Shown here: piece after piece, positions 42,775-56,843 of the stretch
Layout of the letters: each line of letters starts with the position of its first letter
How positions within the stretch are numbered: position 1 is the first letter of the stretch
Assembly: GCF_019091085.1 (NCBI RefSeq)
Contig: NZ_JAGXJY010000004.1
Span: 248,001 to 312,000, forward strand
Length of the DNA stretch: 64,000 nucleotides
Reading direction: 5' to 3'
Source: Mesorhizobium sp. GbtcB19
Lineage (GTDB): Bacteria; Pseudomonadota; Alphaproteobacteria; Rhizobiales; Rhizobiaceae
The notes under the pieces: model-generated
Databases searched by the model: none
Seen by the model: only the letters and a program-made list of their open reading frames with translations
What the model was told of the DNA's origin: nothing
Made by a program: the position numbers and the translations under genes

Positions 42775-43239
42775 ATGATCGACCGCATCGTTTCGGAACT
42801 CGGCCCGTGGAACTGGATGGTTCTCGGCATCGTGCTCCTGGTGATGGAAGTCGTGGCGCCCGGCGTGTTCATGCTGTGGATCGGCATCGCGGCGCTGATC
42901 ATCGGCGCGGTATCGCTGGCGATCTGGGACGCCGCCTTCTGGGCCTGGCAGGTCCAGGTCCTGGCCTTTCTCGTGCTGGCCGTGGTCTCGGCCTATGTCG
43001 GCAGGCAGATCATGGTCTCGCGCCAGGGCAGCGTCGACCAGCCGCTGCTCAACCGCCGCGGCGCGCAGATGGTCGGCCGCACGGCGACGCTGGCCGAGCC
43101 GATCAAGAACGGCCGCGGCCGCATCCGGCTCGGCGACACGCTGTGGCGCGTCTCCGGCCCTGACCTGCCGGTCGGCACGCAGGTGCGCGTGACCGGAGCG
43201 GCGGACACCGATCTGGAGCTGACAGTCGAGGCTGTTTGA
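42775..43239 (+). CDS. NfeD-family membrane protein
   Basis: The 154-residue product has two to three hydrophobic helices in its first half (NWMVLGIVLLVMEVVAPGVF, LIIGAVSLAIWDAAFWAWQV) and a soluble OB-fold-type C-terminal domain (GRTATLAEPIKNGRGRIRLG, TLWRVSGPDLPVGTQVRVTG). This short NfeD1b-type architecture goes with paraslipins and is encoded immediately after the SPFH gene, so the two proteins probably work as a pair in inner-membrane quality control. ATG follows GGGAG. A palindromic sequence separates it from the convergent KpsF-like gene. Confidence 0.9.
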   Translation: MIDRIVSELGPWNWMVLGIVLLVMEVVAPGVFMLWIGIAALIIGAVSLAIWDAAFWAWQVQVLAFLVLAVVSAYVGRQIMVSRQGSVDQPLLNRRGAQMVGRTATLAEPIKNGRGRIRLGDTLWRVSGPDLPVGTQVRVTGAADTDLELTVEAV

Positions 43240-43255
43240 GCAGAGAAGGATTGAG

Positions 43256-43280
43256 ATTTCAGGTCGATTCGACCTGAAAT
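43256..43280. terminator. Palindrome between convergent genes, possible bidirectional terminator
   Basis: ATTTCAGGTCG (43256-43266) pairs perfectly with CGACCTGAAAT (43270-43280) with a three-base loop. It lies between the NfeD stop (43239) and the KpsF-like stop (43290). The T-tracts on either side are short, so it is a weak terminator candidate. Confidence 0.5.
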
Positions 43281-43289
43281 CATCCGGCT

Positions 43290-44351
43290 TCAGGCAGCGC
43301 CGATGCGCAGCAGGTCGTGGAAGTGGACCACGCCCACCGGCATTTTGTTTTTGATCACCACCAGCGCGCCGATATTGTGCTCGTTGAGCATGGCGATCGC
43401 CGTGCCCGCGAGCGTCTGCGGATCGATCGTCTTGGGCGTGCGGGTCATGACCTCGTCGACGGTGACGTCGGCGAGATTGCGATGCAGATTGCGCGCGACG
43501 TCGCCGTCGGTGACGATGCCGACCAGTTTGCCGTTCGCATCGACGATGCAGACGCAGCCGACTTTCTTCTGCGACAGCGTCATCACCGCTTCCGGCATCT
43601 TGGTGCCGAGCAGGGCGAGCGGAATCTGGTCGCCGGTCCGCATGATCTCCGAGACCAGCGTCAGATTGGCGCCAAGCTGCCCGCCCGGGTGCAAGGTTCG
43701 GAAGTGATCCGGCGTGAAACCGCGCGCCTCGAGCAGGGCGATCGCCAGCGCATCCCCCATGACCAGTTGCAGAAGCGTCGACGTCGTCGGCGCCAGCCCG
43801 TGCGGACAGGCTTCAGGCACGATCGGCAGCAGCAAAACAACATCCGCCGCTCGCGCCAGTGCCGAGTTCTCCCCGGAAGTGATGGCGATCAGCGGAATGG
43901 AGAAGCGCCTCGAATAGGCGACGATACCCATCAGTTCCTTGGTCTCGCCCGACCAGGACATGGCGATGATTGCGTCGTCCTTGGCGATCATGCCGAGATC
44001 GCCGTGATTGGCCTCCGCCGAATGGACGAAGAAGGCGGGCGTGCCGGTCGAGGCAAGCGTCGCGGCAATTTTTGAGCCGATATGGCCGCTCTTGCCGACG
44101 CCGGTGACGATGACACGGCCTTCGATATGGGAAATCAGGTCGATGGCGCGTGCGAATGGCTCGGCCAGCCCGTCTGCGAGCGCGGCGCCAAGCGCCGCCA
44201 CACCGGCCTGCTCCGTCGCCACCGTTCTCAGCGCCGATTCGATCGCAGCCTGCCCGTCCGGCTGCTTTCTTTCTGGGGACCCCGCATGCATGGCAGAAGC
44301 CATTAGCGCCATGTCGCCCGCCTGTCCAACGGAATTGCCGTTTGCGCTCAT
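43290..44351 (-). CDS. KpsF/GutQ family arabinose-5-phosphate isomerase-like protein (SIS-CBS-CBS)
   Basis: The 353-residue protein has a SIS domain (RVIVTGVGKSGHIGSKIAAT, FFVHSAEANHGDLGMIAKDD, SWSGETKELMGIVAYSRRFS) followed by two CBS domains (TLSQKKVGCVCIVDANGKLV, LNEHNIGALVVIKNKMPVGV). This is the layout of D-arabinose-5-phosphate isomerase, which starts KDO synthesis for lipopolysaccharide or capsule in the cytoplasm. The first 35 residues are poorly conserved, so the true start may lie further in. It is divergent from the beta-barrel gene; TTAACCAT at 44388-44395 lies between them. Confidence 0.92.
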   Translation of the reverse strand: MSANGNSVGQAGDMALMASAMHAGSPERKQPDGQAAIESALRTVATEQAGVAALGAALADGLAEPFARAIDLISHIEGRVIVTGVGKSGHIGSKIAATLASTGTPAFFVHSAEANHGDLGMIAKDDAIIAMSWSGETKELMGIVAYSRRFSIPLIAITSGENSALARAADVVLLLPIVPEACPHGLAPTTSTLLQLVMGDALAIALLEARGFTPDHFRTLHPGGQLGANLTLVSEIMRTGDQIPLALLGTKMPEAVMTLSQKKVGCVCIVDANGKLVGIVTDGDVARNLHRNLADVTVDEVMTRTPKTIDPQTLAGTAIAMLNEHNIGALVVIKNKMPVGVVHFHDLLRIGAA

Positions 44352-44387
44352 TTGTGGGCGACACAGGCCGTCGGTCTCAACCCTCCG

Positions 44388-44395
44388 TTAACCAT
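44388..44395. promoter_or_regulatory. Candidate CtrA half-site TTAACCAT
   Basis: TTAACCAT lies in the roughly 100-bp gap between the divergent KpsF-like and beta-barrel genes. It is the CtrA half-site described in Caulobacter. An 8-bp match can occur by chance; see the separate finding for the cpdR copy. Confidence 0.25.
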
Positions 44396-44451
44396 CCGCA
44401 TTTACGGTTCGGTAAGTATGGCGCAACCGCGCCGCGCAAGCAGTGGTGACG

Positions 44452-46257
44452 ATGTCCGGGGGCCAGCCTGAAACGAAAATAGGTCGAAGGGGCATTGCCG
44501 TTGCAGCACTGCTGCTGACGGCAAGCGCGCTTGCAATGCTGCGCCCGGCGCCGGCATTTTCCCAGGAGACCGAGCTGCGCGGCGAGGTCTCCGAATCGGC
44601 CATCCTCGCCGACCAGCAGCGCAAGGCCAGGCAATTGCGGGCGCAGGGTGCGCTGGATCAGAACGCGCCCGCGGCCGCGGCCGCCCAGGACACGGCGCCG
44701 ACGACTTACCAGCCGGTAAGCCCCGGCGCCGTTCCGGACGACGACCAGACGGCGGCCGACAGCATCTTCGACCAGCCGCAAGCAACCGACGCCTCCCCGG
44801 CCGACACCATAACGCCGGCAAAGCCTCGGCGGCCTTCGACGGCGAAGCAGCGTGTTCAGGACTCCAAGACCGGCACTCAGGACACCAAAGCCGGCACCAA
44901 GACCGCCGATAAGAAAAAGGCCAAGAAGAAGCCTGGCACGGCGACGGACAGCACGACCACGGCCGCGACCGCCGCCACAGGCGGCCAGACCGACACCACC
45001 GCCACTGATGAGACGGATGCCAACCGCCGCGCCGTCACCATCGACAGCGTCGACAAGCAGAAGCTCGACCCGGGCCAGGAGCGCACCGGATCGATCGATG
45101 GGCAGAAGGTCAAGCCCGAGGACGATCCGTTCGCCGCCCCCGGCGTCAAGATCGGCACCTTTCTGTTCCGGCCGACGCTCGAGCAGGGTTTCACAGCGAC
45201 GTCCAACGCCGACGCCAGCAGCACCGGCAAATCGGCCGTCCTGTCCGAGACGGCGCTGCGTTTCACCGCGACCTCCGACTGGCGCGAGAATTCGGCTCTG
45301 ATCACCGGCTACGGCCAGTTCCGCAACACCGTCTCGGGCGAAAAGATCAACGACGCGCAGGGCCGCATCGAAGGCCAGCTCAATGTCGATCTCGACAACG
45401 AGCTGCGCGCGATCGCCAAGCTGGGCTACGAAGCGGCGCCCGAATCGGCCTCCTCGCCCGACGCGATCGCCGGCGTCACCTCGCAGCCGCTGCGCCAGAC
45501 CGTGGACGGCAGCCTCGGCCTCGAAAAGAGCGTCGGCAAGATGCGTTACGCGCTGACCGGCGCGGTCTCGCATGATTTCTACGGCGATGCCGAGCTCTCC
45601 AACGGCACGACCGTGTCGCAGAAGGATCGCGACTCCACGCTCTACACGGCGACCTTGCGCACCGGCTATCAGGTATCGCCGGCGCTGACGCCCTTCACGG
45701 AAGTCGAGGCTGGACGGCGCATCTATGACCTGCGCGTCGACACCGACGGCTTCGAGCGATCCTCGACCAGGCTTGGCGCCCGCGCCGGCCTCGAGCTCGA
45801 CATGGGCGAGAAGCTGTCCGGCGAGTTTTCCGCCGGCTGGTTGCGCGAGGCGATTGACGACAACCGCCTTCCGGCTGTGGCGGGCCCGAGCATCAATGCC
45901 GATCTCAAATGGTCGCCCGAGCGCGGCACCACGATAGGGCTCACCGGAAAGACCAATGTCGAAACGACCACCACGGCGGGCCAGAGCGGCGACATCCTCT
46001 ATTCAGGCCGTCTGACCGGCGAGCGCCAGATCCGCGCCAATCTGACGGCCAATACCGCACTCGGCCTCGACTGGCGCGACTACACCGGCTCCGACGGCCA
46101 CGACATGATCCTGAGCGCCGAGGCCGGACTGACCTGGTGGCTGAACCGCTATGCCGGCCTCACCACAAGGGTCAGGACCGAAAAGCTGACCAGCAACCTG
46201 CCCGGCCGCGACTACACCGCCAACAGCGTCTATCTCGGGCTGAAGGTCCAGCGCTGA
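44452..46257 (+). CDS. Outer-membrane beta-barrel protein with charged low-complexity N-terminal half
   Basis: From ATG 44452 the product is 601 residues (GTG at 44443 would give 604). A signal peptide ends near residue 38 (RPAPAFSQ). Residues about 40-225 are low complexity, rich in Ala, Thr, Asp, Lys and Gln (for example TKTADKKKAKKKPGTATDST). From GTFLFRPTLEQGFTATSNAD to the C-terminus alternating hydrophobic strands form a barrel of the outer-membrane beta-barrel (BBP2) type found beside exopolysaccharide genes, ending in VYLGLKVQR. It lies between KpsF-like and GalU genes, suggesting a role in surface polysaccharide. Confidence 0.85.
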   Translation: MSGGQPETKIGRRGIAVAALLLTASALAMLRPAPAFSQETELRGEVSESAILADQQRKARQLRAQGALDQNAPAAAAAQDTAPTTYQPVSPGAVPDDDQTAADSIFDQPQATDASPADTITPAKPRRPSTAKQRVQDSKTGTQDTKAGTKTADKKKAKKKPGTATDSTTTAATAATGGQTDTTATDETDANRRAVTIDSVDKQKLDPGQERTGSIDGQKVKPEDDPFAAPGVKIGTFLFRPTLEQGFTATSNADASSTGKSAVLSETALRFTATSDWRENSALITGYGQFRNTVSGEKINDAQGRIEGQLNVDLDNELRAIAKLGYEAAPESASSPDAIAGVTSQPLRQTVDGSLGLEKSVGKMRYALTGAVSHDFYGDAELSNGTTVSQKDRDSTLYTATLRTGYQVSPALTPFTEVEAGRRIYDLRVDTDGFERSSTRLGARAGLELDMGEKLSGEFSAGWLREAIDDNRLPAVAGPSINADLKWSPERGTTIGLTGKTNVETTTTAGQSGDILYSGRLTGERQIRANLTANTALGLDWRDYTGSDGHDMILSAEAGLTWWLNRYAGLTTRVRTEKLTSNLPGRDYTANSVYLGLKVQR

Positions 46258-46289
46258 GCGGCAGCGACGGCCAAGCCTGTCGGCGTGCC

Positions 46290-47195
46290 CTAGGAAGCGG
46301 CGCCGCGGCGCTCTGACGGCTGCACCTCGTCCAGCAGCGTGCGGATGACGCCGGCCATGCTTCCATTCATGTCGCTGCGCCACAGCGCGAAGGCGACATT
46401 GGCCTCGACGAACCCTTCCGGCGAGCCGCAATCGAAGGTGCGCCCCTTGTAGTGATAGCCGTAGAAAGCCTGCTGCTTTTCCAGCTTCAGCATCGCGTCG
46501 GTCAGCTGGATCTCGTTGCCGGCGCCGCGTTCCTGGCTTTCCAGGATGCCGAAGATTTCCGGCTGCAGGATATAGCGGCCGTTGATGAAGAGGTTGGAGG
46601 GCGCCGTGCCCTGCTTCGGCTTTTCCACCATTTGGGTGATGCGGAAGCCGTGATGTGTGTCCTCGCCGCGGCCGACGATGCCATATTTGTGCGCCTCGGC
46701 CGGATCGCATTCCTGCACGGCGATGATGTTGTTGCCGGTCTCGGCATAGAGCTCGACCATGTCCTTCATGCAGCTCTTTTCCGACTGCATGATCATGTCC
46801 GGCAAAAGCAGCGCGAAGGGTTCGTCGCCGACCAGTTCGCGGGCGCACCAGACGGCGTGGCCGAGGCCCATCGGCACCTGCTGGCGCGTGAAGCTCGTCT
46901 GTCCCGGCGCCGGCTGCAGCCGCTGCAGCCGGGCAAGCTGGTCGTCCTTGCCGCGCTGGGCGAGCGTGTCATAGAGCTCGAACTGGACGTCGAAATGGTC
47001 CTCGATGACCGCCTTGTTGCGCCCGGTCACGAAGATGAAATGCTCGATGCCAGCCTCGCGCGCCTCATCGACCACATACTGGATGACCGGCCGGTCGACG
47101 ACGGTCAGCATCTCCTTCGGAATGGCCTTGGTGGCCGGGAGGAACCGCGTGCCGAGACCTGCAACCGGGAAAACTGCCTTGCGAACGCGCTTCAT
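46290..47195 (-). CDS. galU: UTP-glucose-1-phosphate uridylyltransferase
   Basis: The 301-residue enzyme starts [20 protein letters not shown] with the nucleotidyltransferase G-x-G-T-R-F/x-P motif and continues with [40 protein letters not shown] and LPDMIM, all GalU signatures. It makes UDP-glucose from glucose 1-phosphate and UTP in the cytoplasm, for cell-surface polysaccharides; the rhizobial gene is often called exoN or celA. The short C-terminal tail after the catalytic domain is normal. It is convergent with the beta-barrel gene, 32 bases between stops. Confidence 0.96.
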   Translation of the reverse strand: MKRVRKAVFPVAGLGTRFLPATKAIPKEMLTVVDRPVIQYVVDEAREAGIEHFIFVTGRNKAVIEDHFDVQFELYDTLAQRGKDDQLARLQRLQPAPGQTSFTRQQVPMGLGHAVWCARELVGDEPFALLLPDMIMQSEKSCMKDMVELYAETGNNIIAVQECDPAEAHKYGIVGRGEDTHHGFRITQMVEKPKQGTAPSNLFINGRYILQPEIFGILESQERGAGNEIQLTDAMLKLEKQQAFYGYHYKGRTFDCGSPEGFVEANVAFALWRSDMNGSMAGVIRTLLDEVQPSERRGAAS

Positions 47196-47349
47196 GCTTA
47201 CACCCCTGCGTTTCGGCCAATTATCCGCTCGGCGATGTGCTCCGCAATCCCCCCGGACATTTTCCCGGCGGATTCATTTTCACGCGAGAATCATTTTCGT
47301 GCCGGAATGTTGGACTACGAACCGCCAAGTTGAATGTGAGAGCTAAAAG

Positions 47350-47382
47350 CCGCGGCACCTCTTTTCGTTCCCCGCGGCACCT
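47350..47382 (+). promoter_or_regulatory. 11-bp tandem direct repeat spaced 22 bp, possible operator
   Basis: CCGCGGCACCT occurs at 47350-47360 and again at 47372-47382, start-to-start 22 bp, that is two helical turns, upstream of the lytic transglycosylase gene and divergent from galU. Such spacing is common for cooperative binding on one DNA face. The arms also pair as GCCGCGG/CCGCGGC (47349-47355, 47372-47378). Confidence 0.4.
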
Positions 47383-47450
47383 ATGGTAAACTAAATACTA
47401 ACCCGGTTCGGCGTTGAATGATCCTTCCTGATTTGACGAAGGAGGAAATG

Positions 47451-48671
47451 ATGTCGGTTCGAAACACGGCCAGGCGCCTGACGGCCCTCGCAACGGCTGC
47501 CGGCCTTACACTGGCCCTGCTGATGCCCGCCGGCCCCGCTTTCGCCGATGCCGGGTTTCGCCAGTGGGTCGCGGGCTTCCGCGCCACCGCCGTCGCGGGC
47601 GGCGTTTCGGGCGCTGTCTACGATCAGTCGATGAGAGGCATCGAGCCCGACCCGGTCGTTCTTGAAAAGGCCCAAACGCAACCGGAATTCACCGCGCCGG
47701 CCTGGGACTATTTCGACAACCGCGTGCATGACCAGTCGGTAGCCAACGGCCAGGCGATGGCGAAGAAATGGAAGCCGTGGCTCGATCGTATCGAGGCGCG
47801 GTTCGGCGTCGACCGCAACATCCTGCTGGCGATCTGGTCGATGGAATCGAACTATGGCGAGACGCTCAAGCGCGACGACATCATGCGCAACGTCGTCCGA
47901 TCGCTGGCGACACTTGCCTATGGTGATCCGAAACGTTCGAAATATGCCCGTACCCAATTGATCGCGGCGTTGAAGATCCTGCAGACCGGCGACATCGACG
48001 AGAGCCATCTGATGGGCTCCTGGGCCGGCGCGATGGGCCAGACGCAGTTCATCCCGACCAGCTATCAGCGTTATGCCGTCGACATGGACGGCAACGGCAA
48101 GCGTGATATCTGGAATTCGATCCCCGATGCGCTCGCGACCTCCGCCAACCTTTTGAAGAAGAACGGCTGGCAGGCGGGCAAGACCTGGGGTTACGAGGTC
48201 ACCATTCCGGCCGGCAAACTGCCTGGCGGAGCCAAGACGATCGCCCAGTGGCAGGCGCTCGGCGTCGTCCGGGCCAGCGGCAAGCCGTTCAAGAACCTGA
48301 CCGACAAGGCGACGCTGAAAGTGCCGGACGGCAGGGGCGGCCCGGCCTTCCTGATGATCAGGAATTTCTCGGTCATCAAGGCCTACAACAACGCCGACAA
48401 ATACGCTTTGGCCGTCGGCCTTCTGGCCGACGAGATCGCCGGCGGCACCGGCCTGGTGCAGGATTGGCAGCGGCCTTTCACCAAGCTCAGCTTCGAGGAG
48501 CGGCAGGAACTGCAGAAGCGGCTTTCCGAGCACGGCTATTATGAGGGCAAGTTCGACGGCAAGATCGGCGATGGCTCGAAAGCCGCCATCATGGCCTATC
48601 AGGCCAAGGTCGGCTTGACCCAGGATGGCTATCCGAGCATGGAAGTGCTCAAATGGCTCCGCAAGCGGTAG
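47451..48671 (+). CDS. Lytic murein transglycosylase, MltB family with peptidoglycan-binding domain
   Basis: The start MSVRNTARR at 47451 follows AAGGAGGAA (an ATG at 47448 is also possible) and gives 406 residues with a signal peptide (about 1-33, ending FADAG). The MltB-type SLT domain includes NILLAIWSMESNYGETLKRD, with the catalytic Glu in the M-E-S-N-Y motif, and GSWAGAMGQTQFIPTSYQRY. The last 60 residues are a peptidoglycan-binding domain 1 (LQKRLSEHGYYEGKFDGKIG). The enzyme cleaves the glycan backbone in the periplasm, releasing anhydromuropeptides. There is no lipobox, so unlike E. coli MltB it should be soluble. Confidence 0.94.
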   Translation: MSVRNTARRLTALATAAGLTLALLMPAGPAFADAGFRQWVAGFRATAVAGGVSGAVYDQSMRGIEPDPVVLEKAQTQPEFTAPAWDYFDNRVHDQSVANGQAMAKKWKPWLDRIEARFGVDRNILLAIWSMESNYGETLKRDDIMRNVVRSLATLAYGDPKRSKYARTQLIAALKILQTGDIDESHLMGSWAGAMGQTQFIPTSYQRYAVDMDGNGKRDIWNSIPDALATSANLLKKNGWQAGKTWGYEVTIPAGKLPGGAKTIAQWQALGVVRASGKPFKNLTDKATLKVPDGRGGPAFLMIRNFSVIKAYNNADKYALAVGLLADEIAGGTGLVQDWQRPFTKLSFEERQELQKRLSEHGYYEGKFDGKIGDGSKAAIMAYQAKVGLTQDGYPSMEVLKWLRKR

Positions 48672-48750
48672 GGCCAGCGGAAGCGCCAAGCGTCCTTTAA
48701 AGACGGCACGGATGCTGTAGCGGCTTCGCACCTGTGCGTGGCCTTGGGCC

Positions 48751-49995
48751 ATGCGCCAAGGGATGGAGAGGTGTTTGGTTTCGGTCGCGCGTATCAGGCA
48801 GGGCATTCGCCGGGCGCCGATCCTGATTCTCGCCCTTGCCGTGCTTGCCGTCACCGCCGCCGGCGCCTTCCACGCGCCCGCCTTCGCGCAGGAGCAGAGC
48901 CATGGCTGGTCGCTGCGCGACCTTCTGTTCCCGCGCCGCAGCGAGCGCGTCGAGCCGCCGGTGGACGTCGAAAAACCGAGGCCGAAACCGAAGAAGAAAC
49001 CCAAGCCGCGTCCGCCGGCGGAGCCGGAAACGCCGATCGTCGAGAAGGCGAACGACGCCCGGGTCGTGCTGGTGGTCGGCGATTTCCTGGCGGGCGGGCT
49101 GGCCGAAGGCCTGGACACCGCCTTTGCCGACAATCCCGCTGTCAAGATCGTCGCGCGCGCCAACGGTTCGTCCGGCTTCGTGCGCGACGACGTCTATAAC
49201 TGGCCGGTCGAGGTCAAATCGCTGATCGAAACGGAGAAGCCGGCCGCGGTAGTCGTCATGCTCGGCTCCAACGATCGGCAGCAGATGAAGGTCGGCGACG
49301 TGCGCGAGCAGCCGCGCTCGGAGAACTGGACCAAGGAATATGAGCGCCGCACCGATGCGCTGGGCAAGGCCCTGCAGGACAGCAAGGTGCCGTTCCTGTG
49401 GGTCGGCATGCCGGCTTTCCGCGTGTCGAAGATGAATTCGGACATGCTTGCCTTCAACGACATCTATCACTCGGCCGCGCAAAGCCATGGCGGCGAGTTC
49501 GTCGATGTCTGGGACGGCTTCGTCGACGAGAACGGCGCTTTCGTCACCTCCGGTCCCGACATCAACGGCCAGCCGGTGCGCCTGCGCTCCGACGACGGCA
49601 TCAACGTCACCAAGGCCGGCAAGCGCAAGCTTGCCTTCTATACCGAAAAGCCGCTGGCCAAGATCCTCGGCCTGGCCGCACCCGGAAGCATCACCACCGT
49701 GTCGGCGCCGGCGGGAGAGCCGGTCGAGGCATCGAAGCCTGCCGCCGCGCCCGTCATCGTCGACCGCACCGCGCCGATGCTGCTCGGCGATCCGGCGCTC
49801 GACGGCGGCTCGGAGCTGCTTGGCGCCGCGCAGCCGACCAAGGCCGATCCGAACCTGCCGGGCGAAAAATTGATTATCGAAGGCAAGGCGCCGGCGGCAT
49901 CACCGGGCCGCGCCGACGATTTTTCCTGGCCGCCGAAGACTCAGCCGCCGGCGACGGCGGCGGCCGAGCCCAGCTCGACGCCTCCGGCCCCTTGA
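48751..49995 (+). CDS. DUF459 SGNH-hydrolase-like secreted protein
   Basis: The 414-residue product has an N-terminal hydrophobic segment (APILILALAVLAVTAAGAFH) serving as signal or anchor, a basic Pro/Lys-rich stretch (KPRPKPKKKPKPRPPAEPET), and a DUF459 domain (ARVVLVVGDFLAGGLAEGLD; VVVMLGSNDRQQM; FLWVGMPAFRVSKMNSD). The first block has GDFLA where true SGNH hydrolases have GDS, so a catalytic serine is not evident at that position. The C-terminal 110 residues are Ala/Pro-rich. It follows the lytic transglycosylase by 79 bases and may act on cell-wall or surface polysaccharide. The start within the first 30 residues is uncertain. Confidence 0.82.
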   Translation: MRQGMERCLVSVARIRQGIRRAPILILALAVLAVTAAGAFHAPAFAQEQSHGWSLRDLLFPRRSERVEPPVDVEKPRPKPKKKPKPRPPAEPETPIVEKANDARVVLVVGDFLAGGLAEGLDTAFADNPAVKIVARANGSSGFVRDDVYNWPVEVKSLIETEKPAAVVVMLGSNDRQQMKVGDVREQPRSENWTKEYERRTDALGKALQDSKVPFLWVGMPAFRVSKMNSDMLAFNDIYHSAAQSHGGEFVDVWDGFVDENGAFVTSGPDINGQPVRLRSDDGINVTKAGKRKLAFYTEKPLAKILGLAAPGSITTVSAPAGEPVEASKPAAAPVIVDRTAPMLLGDPALDGGSELLGAAQPTKADPNLPGEKLIIEGKAPAASPGRADDFSWPPKTQPPATAAAEPSSTPPAP

Positions 49996-50082
49996 TCGAC
50001 GTTCCTGCGTAGCAGCGGTTTCGCGCCAAGTCCGAACGATGGCATCATTGGATTTTGGCCGGAATCAAAGTCGGGGGCGAAT

Positions 50083-50490
50083 ATGTCGGCAACTGGTTAT
50101 GCCTTGCTTGGGTTCGTAACCTGGACCCTCCTATTGCTCATATGGATGGAAATCCTGCGCACCCATCTTGTGGTGAGCGGCCGCACCCTCGCTAATGGCT
50201 TCACCCCGGACAACGCCGGTTTTTCACCCTTTTTGCAGCGGCTGGCGCGAGCCCACGCCAACTGCCTGGAGGGCCTCCCCATTTTCGGAGGTCTCATGGC
50301 GCTGGCGATGATGAGTTCGCGCGCCTCGATTACTGATCCGCTTGCCTATTGGTTTCTCGGCGCGCGGCTGATCCAGTCGGCCATTCATTTGACGTCGACA
50401 AGTCCGACCGCCGTCAAGGCCCGATTTTCCGCGTTCGCGGTTCAGATGGCTATCGGCCTCTATTGGGCGGTAAAGCTGCTGCTTGGTTAG
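50083..50490 (+). CDS. MAPEG-family membrane protein
   Basis: The 135-residue protein has four hydrophobic helices, beginning TGYALLGFVTWTLLLLIWME, and a conserved polar segment SPFLQRLARAHANCLEGLPI after the first loop, which matches the E-x-x-x-N-x-x-x-x-x-P-like core of bacterial MAPEG proteins (here R-A-H-A-N-x-x-E). MAPEG proteins are trimeric membrane enzymes; the bacterial members are mostly uncharacterised and some are glutathione transferases. It converges with gltD, leaving 19 bases. Confidence 0.85.
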   Translation: MSATGYALLGFVTWTLLLLIWMEILRTHLVVSGRTLANGFTPDNAGFSPFLQRLARAHANCLEGLPIFGGLMALAMMSSRASITDPLAYWFLGARLIQSAIHLTSTSPTAVKARFSAFAVQMAIGLYWAVKLLLG

Positions 50491-50509
50491 GGCGCACTTC
50501 GCGCCCACT

Positions 50510-51964
50510 TTAACGCGGCAGCACCGTCGATCCCATCAATGCCTCGTCGATTGAGCGCGCCGCCTGGCGGCCCTCGCGGATCGCCCACACCACCAGCGAC
50601 TGGCCACGGCGCACGTCGCCCGCCGCATAGAGCTTGTCGACGCTGGTCCGGTAGTCGCGGTCATTCGCCTCGACATTGTTCGAGCGGCGGCTGTCGGTGA
50701 CGACATTGATCTTGCCGTCGAGCTCCTTCATCAGGCTGTCGCTCGCCGGTCCGGCAAAGCCGATGGCGATGAAGGCGAGGTCGGCGCGGATGACGAATTC
50801 GGTGCCGGCGATCGGCTTGCGCTTGTCGTCGACCTCGCAGCAGCGCACGCCGGTCAGTTGGCCTTCCTCGCCGATGAATTCGAGCGTCGCCACCTGGAAC
50901 TCGCGCTCGGCGCCCTCTGCCTGTGAGGAGGAGGTGCGCATCTTGGTCGCCCAGTAGGGCCATACCGACAACTTGTCTTCCTTCTCGGGCGGTTGCGGGC
51001 GGATGTCGAGCTGCGTCACGCGCACCGCGCCCTGGCGGAAGGCGGTGCCGATACAGTCTGACGCGGTGTCGCCACCGCCGACCACGACGACATGCTGGCC
51101 GCCAGCGATGATCGGGTGCGAGGGCCAGGCGACCGACTGGATCGGCTCGCCGCCGACGCGGCGGTTCTGCTGCACCAGATAAGGCATCGCGTCATAGACG
51201 CCGCTAAACTCGCTGCCCGGAATGCCGGCCGGGCGCGGCGTTTCGGAGCCGCCGCAATAAAGCACGGCGTCGAATTCCTCGATGAGATCGGCGACCTTCA
51301 TATCGACGCCGACATTGACGCCGCAATGGAAGGTGACGCCCTCGCCCTGCATCTGCTCGATGCGCCGGTCGATATAGTGCTTCTCGATCTTGAAGTCCGG
51401 AATGCCGTAACGCATCAGCCCGCCCGGGCGGCTCTCGCGCTCATAGACATGCACGTCGTGACCGGCGCGGCCGAGCTGCTGCGCCGCCGCCATGCCGGCC
51501 GGGCCGGAGCCGATGACGGCGACCCGCTTGCCGGTCTTCTTCTCCGGCGGATAGGGCCGGATATGGCCGGTCTCATAGGCCTTGTCGGCGATCGCCTGCT
51601 CGACCGTCTTGATGGCGACCGGAATGTCCTCGAGGTTCAGCGTGCAGGCTTCCTCGCAGGGCGCGGGGCAGATGCGGCCGGTGAATTCCGGGAAATTGTT
51701 GGTCGAGTGCAGGTTGCGGATCGCGCTGTCCCAGTCGCCATTGTAGACGAGGTCGTTCCAGTCCGGGATCTGGTTGTGGATCGGACAGCCCGTCGGCCCG
51801 TGGCAGAACGGAATGCCGCAATCCATGCAGCGCGCGGCCTGTTTCTCGACCTCCTTGTCCGACATCGGCAGCGTGAATTCGCGGAAATGCCGGATGCGGT
51901 CGGAAGCTGGCTGGTACTTGTGCACCTGCCGGTCGATTTCGAGAAAGCCTGTTACCTTGCCCAT
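50510..51964 (-). CDS. gltD: Glutamate synthase (NADPH) small subunit
   Basis: ATG at 51964 gives 484 residues. Cysteine clusters [20 protein letters not shown] and [12 protein letters not shown] bind two 4Fe-4S centres near the N-terminus, [17 protein letters not shown] is the FAD site and [15 protein letters not shown] the NADPH site. GltD takes electrons from NADPH and passes them through its iron-sulfur clusters to GltB, which converts 2-oxoglutarate and glutamine to two glutamates. It lies 142 bases downstream of gltB on the same strand; the intergenic region holds a 9-bp inverted repeat (52023-52031 with 52068-52076). A longer frame to 52036 lacks family similarity. Confidence 0.96.
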   Translation of the reverse strand: MGKVTGFLEIDRQVHKYQPASDRIRHFREFTLPMSDKEVEKQAARCMDCGIPFCHGPTGCPIHNQIPDWNDLVYNGDWDSAIRNLHSTNNFPEFTGRICPAPCEEACTLNLEDIPVAIKTVEQAIADKAYETGHIRPYPPEKKTGKRVAVIGSGPAGMAAAQQLGRAGHDVHVYERESRPGGLMRYGIPDFKIEKHYIDRRIEQMQGEGVTFHCGVNVGVDMKVADLIEEFDAVLYCGGSETPRPAGIPGSEFSGVYDAMPYLVQQNRRVGGEPIQSVAWPSHPIIAGGQHVVVVGGGDTASDCIGTAFRQGAVRVTQLDIRPQPPEKEDKLSVWPYWATKMRTSSSQAEGAEREFQVATLEFIGEEGQLTGVRCCEVDDKRKPIAGTEFVIRADLAFIAIGFAGPASDSLMKELDGKINVVTDSRRSNNVEANDRDYRTSVDKLYAAGDVRRGQSLVVWAIREGRQAARSIDEALMGSTVLPR

Positions 51965-52022
51965 AGTCCAGTCCCTGCTGTCCGAAGGCACGCTTTTCGT
52001 CGCGCACCCGTTAACCCCATAA

Positions 52023-52076
52023 GGCCGCCATGGCAACCGCAGTCCGGGGTCAGGATTGTTGGTGAGGATGGCGGCC
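52023..52076 (-). other. Inverted repeat between gltB and gltD
   Basis: GGCCGCCAT (52023-52031) is perfectly complementary to ATGGCGGCC (52068-52076) with a 36-base loop. It lies in the gltB-gltD gap and may stabilise or partly terminate the gltB mRNA, since the two subunits are needed in equal amounts but gltB is far longer. Confidence 0.45.
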
Positions 52077-52106
52077 GGAAAATCATCTTCCCGGCCATGC
52101 CCGAAG

Positions 52107-56843
<4,737 letters not shown>

